A stretch of 64,000 nucleotides of DNA from an uncultured Lachnospiraceae bacterium. GTDB lineage: Bacteria; Bacillota; Clostridia; Lachnospirales; Lachnospiraceae. Shown piece by piece: positions 7,471 to 14,898 of the stretch; position 1 is the first letter of the stretch; every line of letters begins with the position of its first letter. A program made the translations under genes and the position numbers. The stretch is taken from the NCBI GenBank assembly GCA_910578345.1, contig CAJTRA010000008.1:1-64000 (forward strand), in the 5' to 3' direction. The notes under the pieces were generated by a model. It ran no database searches, was not told the DNA's origin, and saw only the letters and a list, made by a program, of their open reading frames with translations.

Positions 7471-9795
7471 ATGAGAAAGCGAGCCAGAGAAATTGAGTTT
7501 GATGTAGATGCCTATACGGCTAGATTGATTGGACGGGAAAATGTATCGAAGTTGGAAGGCGCAGTGCTTGAAATCGTGAAAAATGCCTATGATGCCGATG
7601 CAAGTGTGTGTTGTCTGTACTATTCTAATATAGAAGAGTGTATTTATATTGTGGATAATGGATGCGGAATGAAAGAGGATGTGTTGCGCACCCATTGGAT
7701 GACGATTGGTAATTCTTCCAAAAAGAATTCTTATGTCACAAAAAAAGGAAGGATACAGACAGGAGCAAAAGGAATTGGCAGGTTTGCGTTGGATCGTATG
7801 TCCGACCAATGTGATATGTTAACGATTTCCGAAGAGGGTGGTTTGGAGTGGGTTGTGGATTGGCGGGATTTTGATGGAAGTAAAAGGATATCAGAAGTAA
7901 AAGCAAAAGTTTATGATACGGATGAAAGCCTATTGGAGCATGTTGGGATTGAAAGCTGGAGAAATCGGGCAGTGGCATCCGAGATAAAAAAGTGTAATTT
8001 TGAAGGAACTGGAACAACATTCCGATTGGACCATCTTCATGATGTTTGGGATGAAAAGACAATGAATCGTCTTAAGAATCATTTAGAGAATTTATTACCG
8101 CCGGATGTGACAGAAGTTTTTAGTATTTGGTTTTTTGATGATTCTACCAGCGTGGAGAATGCGTTGATAACCAGTGCAAATATAGAGTCCTATGATTACA
8201 GAATTGATTTTCAAGTTACTGAGAACTTGTTGGATATTCAGATTACACGAAATGAATTTGATTTTCGCGGAGAGGAACAGGAGGTATATGCAGAAGCAGG
8301 ATTTGACGAACAGGAGCAGGCGTATCTCCAGGGAGAAAAGAAGGAAGAGTCTTTTTCTATGGAGGAAATAGGAGAGAAAGAAAATTTTATCGGGAACTTT
8401 GAAGGCGTATTATATTTTTATAAAATAAGTGCAAATAAAAAGGATTATGAACGATTTTATTATAAAGATATTACTGGGCGGGAAAACTTTGCTAAAAAGT
8501 TCGGTGGGATTAAGATATACCGTGATCGATTTCGGGTGCGCCCCTACGGTGAGTACGGGGATAATGATTTTGACTGGTTAGAACTTTCGGCCAGACGGAA
8601 TCGCTCTCCGGCAGGTCTTGGAAAAAAGCATGGAAATTGGCGTGTTGGCTCAGAACAGATATTGGGTACAGTGTCGATATCAAGAAAAAATGCAAATTTG
8701 GAGGATGAGGCTAACAGGAATGGAATTCAGGAAGGAATTGGTTTCTCACAACTGAAAAGAATTATTTTATTTGTGATTTCTGAGTTTGAACGGGATCGGC
8801 AGTCTGTAGGGCGTAAGTTGGCAAGATATGCAGATAAAAAGGATCAACTTGCAGCTGAATTGGAAAAAATGCGTGAACTTGCGGAAGAACGGAAAAAGTG
8901 GGAGGCAGAGCAGGCAAACGGGCAACAACGAGAAAAGAAAAAGGGGGCGAAGGAACAATCTTTAAGAATGAGTTTGCCACCCTCTGCAAATCCGGAAGAC
9001 GTTATGAGTCTGGTAGTTAATATGGAGCAAAAGCAGGAAGAAGAATTACAAGAACTGCGGAACGAGAACAAAATGCTTCAGACACTGGCTACAACAGGGA
9101 TTATTACCAATATGTTTATGCATGAGATCCGAACATCTACTAATAATATCGGTCTTGAATTGAATGCAGCCTATGAAGCGATAGAATATGACCATGATGT
9201 AGAGTATGCTTTACAGAATATCCTGCGTGCAATCAGAGTAAAGAAAAATTTTGCATCATGGTTTGGCATTACCATCGAATCCATCAAGAAGGATAAACGA
9301 AAGAGAAAAAGACATAATATTCGAATCATGTTGGAACAGTATATGAGCACTTGGGGAGATATTTTGGATAAAAGCGATACGGTTCTGATTTATGAATGCG
9401 ATTTGGATATAGAACTTTGGTGTTTTGAGTTCGATATTGAAAATATTATTAGTAATCTGATTGCTAACAGCCTGGCATCTTTTGATCGGGAAATGGACAG
9501 AAGGCTGGAAAAACGGGAGATTCAATTGAAAATATTTAAGTTTGGAGACGGATTATCCATGGAATATAGGGATAGCGGATGGGGGCTGATTCCTAAATAT
9601 AAGAAGCGGCCGGAACTTATTTTAGAACCTTTTGAAAGTGGACATCATTTTAGTGGAGAGGATGAAGATGATGGGACAGGAATGGGAATGTGGATTGTAA
9701 ATCGTACCATATCCGAGTATAATGGAACCATTGACTTGAGTAAAAACCGCAAAATAGAGACAGGATTTTATTGTACAATCATATTAGGAGGCTAA
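7471..9795 (+). CDS. Dual GHKL ATPase / histidine-kinase protein
   Basis: A 774-residue soluble protein with two Bergerat-fold modules. The N-terminal one resembles Hsp90/MutL/MORC ATPases: E34 and N38 in EIVKNAYDAD, D62 in VDNGCGM, and GAKGIGRFALDRM near 101-113. A long middle region (about 200-430) is followed by a charged coiled coil (about 440-545). H551 in MFMHEIRTSTNNI looks like a histidine-kinase H-box. The C-terminal kinase ATPase shows an N-box near 658-666, D701 in RDSGWGL and DDGTGMGMWIVN near 735. There are no membrane segments. It probably senses an intracellular cue and phosphorylates the receiver encoded next (one base away). AAGGAG at 7460 supports the start. AT-rich codon use sets it apart from the flanking operons. 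Confidence 0.8.
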   Translation: MRKRAREIEFDVDAYTARLIGRENVSKLEGAVLEIVKNAYDADASVCCLYYSNIEECIYIVDNGCGMKEDVLRTHWMTIGNSSKKNSYVTKKGRIQTGAKGIGRFALDRMSDQCDMLTISEEGGLEWVVDWRDFDGSKRISEVKAKVYDTDESLLEHVGIESWRNRAVASEIKKCNFEGTGTTFRLDHLHDVWDEKTMNRLKNHLENLLPPDVTEVFSIWFFDDSTSVENALITSANIESYDYRIDFQVTENLLDIQITRNEFDFRGEEQEVYAEAGFDEQEQAYLQGEKKEESFSMEEIGEKENFIGNFEGVLYFYKISANKKDYERFYYKDITGRENFAKKFGGIKIYRDRFRVRPYGEYGDNDFDWLELSARRNRSPAGLGKKHGNWRVGSEQILGTVSISRKNANLEDEANRNGIQEGIGFSQLKRIILFVISEFERDRQSVGRKLARYADKKDQLAAELEKMRELAEERKKWEAEQANGQQREKKKGAKEQSLRMSLPPSANPEDVMSLVVNMEQKQEEELQELRNENKMLQTLATTGIITNMFMHEIRTSTNNIGLELNAAYEAIEYDHDVEYALQNILRAIRVKKNFASWFGITIESIKKDKRKRKRHNIRIMLEQYMSTWGDILDKSDTVLIYECDLDIELWCFEFDIENIISNLIANSLASFDREMDRRLEKREIQLKIFKFGDGLSMEYRDSGWGLIPKYKKRPELILEPFESGHHFSGEDEDDGTGMGMWIVNRTISEYNGTIDLSKNRKIETGFYCTIILGG

Positions 9796-9796
9796 A

Positions 9797-10441
9797 GTGT
9801 ATAGAGTTGGATATATTGATGATGAACCAACACAATTTGAAAATTATAGAAGATCATTATGGCGGCGGTGTAAAGAACTTGAATTGGTGTTGATAGAGGA
9901 TTGTGATAGTAAACAGGATATTTTGGATAAAATTTATGAAAAGCAGATTGATGTGTTGTTGATTGACTATAAGATGGTAAAGAACTATGGGTTTAATGGA
10001 ACTACATTGATTAATTATATCAATGATTCTATGCGTGATATCCAGTGCTTTATCATGACTGCCGTGGATACGGAGCAGATTACGGACGGGCTTGTGGCAA
10101 AACGAGATAAATATTCTAAGAATATTTTTGATACGGAGGCAGCAGACCAGAAAAAGGAAGAAGAGTTAAATGACTTTATTCAGGTCTTGTTGGAGAGTGC
10201 GAAGGTATTTAAGGTTCGTCAACAACAGAAACTGGAACGGTACCGAGAACTTTTGGACAAGAAACATCGGGGGAAATTAGGAGCGGATGAGGAAGAGTTT
10301 TTGGAATTGTATAAGGTTTTGTCGTCTTATGGAATGGTAGAAAAGCTACCCCAAAATATGCTGAATTCCGAGTTTGAAGAACGATTACAGAAGATATTGG
10401 AATTAGGAAGTACGATTCTTGCGGAACATAAGACAGAATAG
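9797..10441 (+). CDS. Response-regulator receiver protein without DNA-binding domain
   Basis: A 214-residue protein with an N-terminal receiver domain: acidic pair D8/D9 in YIDDEP, probable phospho-acceptor D57 in VLLIDYKM, and T88 in FIMTAVD. From about 110 onward the sequence is charged and helical (KKEEELNDFIQVLLE, QQQKLERYRELLDKK) with no recognisable HTH or enzyme domain. It therefore probably acts through protein contact rather than by binding DNA, perhaps on the nuclease or methyltransferase downstream. It begins with GTG behind AGGAG, one base after the kinase stop, so the two are co-expressed as a cognate pair. Confidence 0.75.
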   Translation: MYRVGYIDDEPTQFENYRRSLWRRCKELELVLIEDCDSKQDILDKIYEKQIDVLLIDYKMVKNYGFNGTTLINYINDSMRDIQCFIMTAVDTEQITDGLVAKRDKYSKNIFDTEAADQKKEEELNDFIQVLLESAKVFKVRQQQKLERYRELLDKKHRGKLGADEEEFLELYKVLSSYGMVEKLPQNMLNSEFEERLQKILELGSTILAEHKTE

Positions 10442-10466
10442 CAAATGATAGATAAAGGAGAACATA

Positions 10467-11051
10467 TTGAGAGTACATGGCGATAAAGTAATTCGGAGGC
10501 GGGAAGGCGTATCGGAATTGAAGTATTATCAGGACGGAAGGGAGCAGTTAGAACAGGATTTTCATTATTTGTGTGGCTATTGTGGAAAAGATGGAAGCGT
10601 GCTACATCAAAAATTCCATTTGGATCATTTCGTTCCGAAGAATCTGGATAAAAGCCGGGAAAAGGATTATTATAATCTTGTTTTGGCTTGCCCAAGATGT
10701 AATCTGTCTAAGTCAGATAAATGGCCAACTGGAGATATTATGTGTTCGCATAATGAGGAAGAGGGCTTTGTGGATCCGGCGGATTCAGAATTTGACGAAC
10801 ATTTGGAGCGGAATGAAAGGGGTTATGTGGTTGCGAAAACATCTGTTGGAAACAGTATGTGCAATATGTTGCATTTGGATATTAGAAGAACGGATATTTA
10901 TTGGAAAGCAGCGCAGTTGAGAATTCAACTAAAAAAACTGGAAGAACTGTTTCGAGAAGGTAAATTAACAGAGCAGCAAAAAGATATTTATATTGAAACC
11001 AATATAATTTTTCGTGAATACATAGACCAGGCGTTTATAAAGGGCGAATAA
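10467..11051 (+). CDS. HNH endonuclease
   Basis: A 194-residue nuclease. The zinc-bound beta-beta-alpha metal motif is complete: C36-x2-C39, H51-L-D53-H54, N70, C75-x2-C78 with N79 and K82. The remaining ~100 residues are helical and of unknown role, possibly for target recognition or contact with the receiver. It starts with TTG behind AAGGAG (10455-10460), which would keep levels low. Its TAA is followed directly by the ATG of the methyltransferase, so the two are probably translated in balance, as expected for a restriction enzyme and its protecting methylase. Confidence 0.82.
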   Translation: MRVHGDKVIRRREGVSELKYYQDGREQLEQDFHYLCGYCGKDGSVLHQKFHLDHFVPKNLDKSREKDYYNLVLACPRCNLSKSDKWPTGDIMCSHNEEEGFVDPADSEFDEHLERNERGYVVAKTSVGNSMCNMLHLDIRRTDIYWKAAQLRIQLKKLEELFREGKLTEQQKDIYIETNIIFREYIDQAFIKGE

Positions 11052-12644
11052 ATGAATGAAGATAAATTATCGGGTACGTATTATACGCCTCCCGATGCAA
11101 TTCAGTTTATGATGGACTATTTAAAAAAAGAGCGACAGGATTTTTCTAATGTACTGGAACCTTCAGCAGGTGATGGAAGGTTCCTTCCTTTGTTACAGGA
11201 ATGTGCAGGGCATATAACAGCCATAGAGCTATTTCAGGACAAGGTAGATCAAATATGTCAGGAATATGATAGAGATTCCTGCACAATAATAAGGGATAAT
11301 TTTCTTGACTTTTCTATTCATGCATCAGAGCAATATTCTTTGGTCATAGGGAATCCGCCGTATATTAATAAAAAGTTAATGGGTAAAGAGGATATTGAAA
11401 AGGCTCGTATCATTTGTGTGGAGGCAACGTTAAGTGAAACAGTGATGCAGAATATGTGGACGGCATTTGTAGTTGGATCGTGTCGTTTACTTAAATCATA
11501 CGGCAGCATTTTTTTTGTACTGCCGATGGAATTTTTGCAGGTGCAGTATGCGGAGAGGTTGCGGGAGTATTTGGAGAAAATATTTAATAAGATTCACATT
11601 ATAGTTTTTCGTGAGGCATTGTTTCCGAAGATTGAACAGGAGGTATGTCTGGTATATCTGACGAATCAAAATTGTACAGAAAGACATATACGGTATGAAG
11701 TGTATGAAAATTGTAAAAGCAAAGTGCCAGTACAGGAAAATAGTATACGTTGGAATAAACCATTAAAAAAATGGTCAAATGCAATTCTCAGTGACGATGA
11801 CATTTTTTTATTAAAAAATGCTACGAACAGATACCCCAAAATAAAGAGTATGGGTGAGATTGCGCCTGGTATTGTAACAGGGGGAAATCGTTATTTCATT
11901 TTGCCAGAGAAAAAAGTGGAAGAGTATCAGTGTAGGGAGTTCGTACTTCCCATTGTGCAGAAAGCTTCTTACATAACGAAGAATACGATAGAGATTTCTC
12001 AGGAAGTAGTAGAAGAAATAGTGAGGAAGAATAAACCGGCTTATTTGCTGAACTTGTTTCAGGAGAAGGATATAGAAAGATTGCCAATCAAGTTGCAAGA
12101 ATATCTGAACTGGGCAGGAAAGCAGAAAGTGGGCGATATACCGCTGAAAGATTGTTATAAATGTTCCAATCGTATACCATGGTATGGCGTTCCTGTTGTG
12201 AGAAAGGGAGAAGTAGTTTTTTTTAAACGTTATGGCTATCTGCCTCGGATTTATTATAATTCAGCGAAAGTACATACTACGGATGCAGGGTACCATATGC
12301 GACTTTGGGATGAGTTTGATGGGGAGAGTTTGGTGTTTTGTTTTTTTAACTCGATTACTCTCGCCCAATGTGAATTCAATGGTCGATATTATGGGGGAGG
12401 AGTATGTGAACTTGTGCCAACTGAATTTAAAGATATTATAGTTCCATATCGCTATATTGGGCAGGAAGATAAAGAGAGGTTAAAGTCTTTATTCAATAGT
12501 GAAGAACCGGTAGAAACTATTGTTAGATTCGTAAATGGGTTGACTGTCTGCAAGGATTATGGGGATGAGCAGATACAGCGATTTGAGGATATTCGCAGGG
12601 TATTGATGGAGAGAAGAATTGGTGAGACACGAAAGTATGATTAG
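11052..12644 (+). CDS. M.TaqI-like N6-adenine DNA methyltransferase
   Basis: A 530-residue gamma-type adenine methyltransferase. Motif X (SGTYYTPP, residues 7-14), motif I (VLEPSAGDG, 34-42) for AdoMet binding, and the catalytic NPPY (N101-Y104) are all present. The C-terminal half has the target-recognition pattern of the TaqI-like specificity domain: GIVTGGNRYF, then WYGVPVVRKGEVV, FKRYGYLPRIYYN and the NGRYYGGGVCEL stretch. It probably modifies a short site and protects host DNA from the HNH nuclease encoded just before. It is the last gene of the island; no clear terminator is seen after it. Confidence 0.85.
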   Translation: MNEDKLSGTYYTPPDAIQFMMDYLKKERQDFSNVLEPSAGDGRFLPLLQECAGHITAIELFQDKVDQICQEYDRDSCTIIRDNFLDFSIHASEQYSLVIGNPPYINKKLMGKEDIEKARIICVEATLSETVMQNMWTAFVVGSCRLLKSYGSIFFVLPMEFLQVQYAERLREYLEKIFNKIHIIVFREALFPKIEQEVCLVYLTNQNCTERHIRYEVYENCKSKVPVQENSIRWNKPLKKWSNAILSDDDIFLLKNATNRYPKIKSMGEIAPGIVTGGNRYFILPEKKVEEYQCREFVLPIVQKASYITKNTIEISQEVVEEIVRKNKPAYLLNLFQEKDIERLPIKLQEYLNWAGKQKVGDIPLKDCYKCSNRIPWYGVPVVRKGEVVFFKRYGYLPRIYYNSAKVHTTDAGYHMRLWDEFDGESLVFCFFNSITLAQCEFNGRYYGGGVCELVPTEFKDIIVPYRYIGQEDKERLKSLFNSEEPVETIVRFVNGLTVCKDYGDEQIQRFEDIRRVLMERRIGETRKYD

Positions 12645-12945
12645 CTTTTCCCTTGCATTCCGAAAGTCATATATTCCCCCGACTGATCACTTCCAGTATA
12701 TGCAAGTTATGTTCTGAAAAAAGTTCAGTCCGCGGTAAGAACGTTTATTTTCTATAACTGGGCTGGTACCTTTGTAAGATTCCTGTTTCCATTGCTGTGG
12801 TCATGGAAAGATGAAATTATCTGGGTTAGGAAAATGCACTGTCATAAGGGTTTATGTGTTGGCGGGGATCAGCCTACCGTTCATAATCGGTTTTCATATT
12901 CCAGTATTCTTGGTGGGTGATTTCCCCCTTCTTTTCGATCTTGAT
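12645..12945. other. Non-coding stretch after the island, content unassigned
   Basis: No convincing gene, RNA or terminator was recognised here. A short open frame on the plus strand (from 12811) has no ribosome site and only its end resembles a known family (see the MarR remnant). The stretch is probably decayed DNA. Confidence 0.4.
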
Positions 12946-12949
12946 TCAG

Positions 12950-13157
12950 TGAATGCTTGTAGCGGCGAGAAAATGTTGCAGGAGAACGGAATCGAATTGA
13001 GCGGCGGGCAAGGGCATATTCTGTTTGTTCTGTGGAAAACCGATCATCTTACCGTCAGCGAGAACAGTGAGCGGATTTGCTGGCGAAAAATACGGTTTCC
13101 ATCGTGGTAAACGGGATGGTTAATAAGAGTATTCTGCGCAGGATTGAGGAGGATTGC
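12950..13157 (+). pseudogene. MarR-family regulator remnant
   Basis: Two frames together spell a MarR winged-helix core: SGEKMLQENGIELSGGQ and HILFVLWKTDHLTVSE in one frame (to about 13065), then LAKNTVSIVVNGMVNKSILRRIEED in another (from 13080). This matches the family pattern of a helix, then ILFVLW..D.L.VSE, then LAKNTVS. The frameshift and missing ends make it non-functional. It lies between the island and other decayed fragments. Confidence 0.6.
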
Positions 13158-13300
13158 TTTTATTTTTTTCAACCAATACGTCCGCTATGTGTTCACAACA
13201 GTATATGAAAAATCCTAAGGCCAGTATCTATTTTTATAACAAGGGTCAGTTCAAATACGAGGGCATCTCCGCCGTGCTATGGTTTATGCATGATGCGTAT
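13158..13300 (+). pseudogene. Pyridoxamine-phosphate-oxidase-like flavoprotein remnant
   Basis: The segment STNTSAMCSQQYMKNPKASI followed by YFYNKGQFKYEG resembles the FMN-binding part of small PPOX-family proteins of Clostridia. There is no start, no N-terminal strand and no proper end, so this is a fragment. It is fused by deletion to the end of the MarR remnant. Confidence 0.5.
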
Positions 13301-13304
13301 TTGA

Positions 13305-13940
13305 TTAAAGATTGTATTCATAGTGTAGTTGTTCCCTGCACTCAGGATCGGAAAGTACACGCCTTAAGTCATCATTTCTGTCAGCATCCAGAAGCGCCTG
13401 TATCAGCCGTGAGAAATGTTTTTCTCTTTTTTTACCTTCTTCTCGTATGTTCTTCAAATGTTTTTCTTCGTCATATTTAAAAATACTCACCGCTATCGCC
13501 TCCGCCCGATTTTTTGACAGAAAATCCGCAAGGATGCCGTTGTGGATGCAATGTGAGATCGCGTGTTCCACGGCTTCTGCAAAAGGCAGTTCCTTTGCGA
13601 AAATTCTGACTTGCTCTATATACTGGGCATATTCTTTCAATAGATGGCACGCATCCAGGAGTTCTGTATTAAATCTAAGATTAATGTTCTAAACTGTTAC
13701 GAGCAATTCCTGTTCCGGCTGTTCCGAAAGCATCTGACAGTTTTAAAGTCTGCAGTTCCGGCTGGAAATCTATACCATTATAGAATACGATAAACTTGGG
13801 TGTGGGAATTCGTATCAAAGAGGAACCGTATAGATTGCAATCCCTGGACTGGCTCTACAGTACTTTGGTCATGTAGATCAGATCGAGTAGCGGCATGTTG
13901 GGATTGACCGTGGACTAGTGTTCGTAGATCATCAGTTTGA
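13305..13940 (-). pseudogene. Rpn-family (PD-(D/E)XK) nuclease/transposase pseudogene
   Basis: Read on the minus strand, IYEH-stop-STVNPNMPLLDLIYMTK, a second stop, then NLYGSSLIRIPTPKFIVFYNG and LQTLKLSDAF follow the family's central region, with TAG codons where Gln is usual (about 13916 and 13850). After a frameshift, NINLRFNTELLDACHLLKEY and the C-terminal HCIHNGILADFLSKNRAEAI continue to 13305. The N-terminal catalytic part is absent. Rpn proteins are recombination-promoting nucleases; this copy is dead. Confidence 0.75.
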
Positions 13941-14081
13941 AATAGAAATATGTTTTGTATTATCATAGCATATCTTTGACGATATTGTATACCAAATATT
14001 TATGAAGTTTTCGTAATTCGTTTTCGGCTTGCTTTCCTTTTTTTGCAACTTTCGCTAAAAGTGATTTGTATAATAAGCCCA

Positions 14082-14111
14082 TTGCACCAGAACAGGAGTT
14101 TTTGTTATACT
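14082..14111 (+). promoter_or_regulatory. Putative promoter of the first ABC exporter
   Basis: TTGCAC (14082-14087), an 18-base gap and TATACT (14106-14111) precede the exporter genes by about 90 bases. The region 13970-14080 holds no gene. Confidence 0.5.
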
Positions 14112-14202
14112 GTAATGTGATTGCGGGATTTCATCGGATTCATGAAAATTGCGCTGTAAAGCAATCAAAGAATAGATCAAAGCACAACCAAAGGAAAACA
14201 CA

Positions 14203-14898
14203 ATGGACATCATAACCATACACAATCTGAAGAAATACTATGGCAGCGGCAGCAGTCAGGTGAAAGCGCTGGACGGCGTAGACCTGACGATCGCGCAGGG
14301 AACTTTTACAGCCATCGTGGGGGCGTCGGGCAGCGGAAAGACGACGCTTCTTAATATGATAGGAGGACTGGATACACCTACGGCGGGTGAGGTGATCGTG
14401 GACGGGGTCAGGCTTTCTGGTCTGCGTGAGGAACAGCGGGCGGTCTTCCGCCGTAAGAAGGCAGGCTTTATCTTCCAGAATTATAATCTGCTGCCGACGC
14501 TGACCGTGGAAGAGAATATCCTTTTTCCACTGGACCTGGATGGCTCTAAGCCGGATAAGAAATATTTTGAGGAGATTATGGAGCTTCTGGGGCTTACAGA
14601 TAAGATGCAGGACTATCCCGGAATGCTTTCCGGGGGACAGCAGCAGCGGGCGGCCATTGCCAGAGCGCTGATGACGAAGCCGTCCATTATCCTGGCCGAT
14701 GAGCCGACGGGGAATCTGGATTCGCAGAACGGGCAGAACGTGGCGGGGCTGTTGAAGATGACAACAGAGCTTTATCACCGGACTCTGGTACTGATCACCC
14801 ATAATCTGGAGCTGGCGCAGTTGGCGGACCGGGTGATCAGGATGCAGGATGGGCGGATCAGTGAGGGAGCAAAGCAATGTTGCAGAACAATAATCTGA
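14203..14898 (+). CDS. ABC exporter ATP-binding protein (MacB/LolD/BceA type)
   Basis: A 231-residue ATPase that powers the FtsX-type permease encoded next. It has Walker A GASGSGKTT (about 43-51), signature LSGGQQQR (about 145) and Walker B IILADEPTGNLD (about 165), all typical of the MacB/LolD/BceA class. The start follows AAAGGA. It overlaps the permease gene by 22 bases, which implies coupled translation of one complex. The substrate is unknown; in Firmicutes such systems often handle antimicrobial peptides or lipid-associated compounds. Confidence 0.92.
   Translation: MDIITIHNLKKYYGSGSSQVKALDGVDLTIAQGTFTAIVGASGSGKTTLLNMIGGLDTPTAGEVIVDGVRLSGLREEQRAVFRRKKAGFIFQNYNLLPTLTVEENILFPLDLDGSKPDKKYFEEIMELLGLTDKMQDYPGMLSGGQQQRAAIARALMTKPSIILADEPTGNLDSQNGQNVAGLLKMTTELYHRTLVLITHNLELAQLADRVIRMQDGRISEGAKQCCRTII

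Noticed and set aside
7471..12644. Assignment of the island to BREX, DISARM or Detocs
   Set aside because: None of the defining components of those systems (PglZ and BrxC; DrmA and DrmB; the Detocs phosphatase effector) is encoded here.
12811..13110. LSGGQ in a short frame, suggesting an ABC transporter remnant
   Set aside because: The surrounding residues (ILFVLW..D.LTVSE, then LAKNTVS in another frame) fit a MarR regulator much better; no Walker motifs are near.
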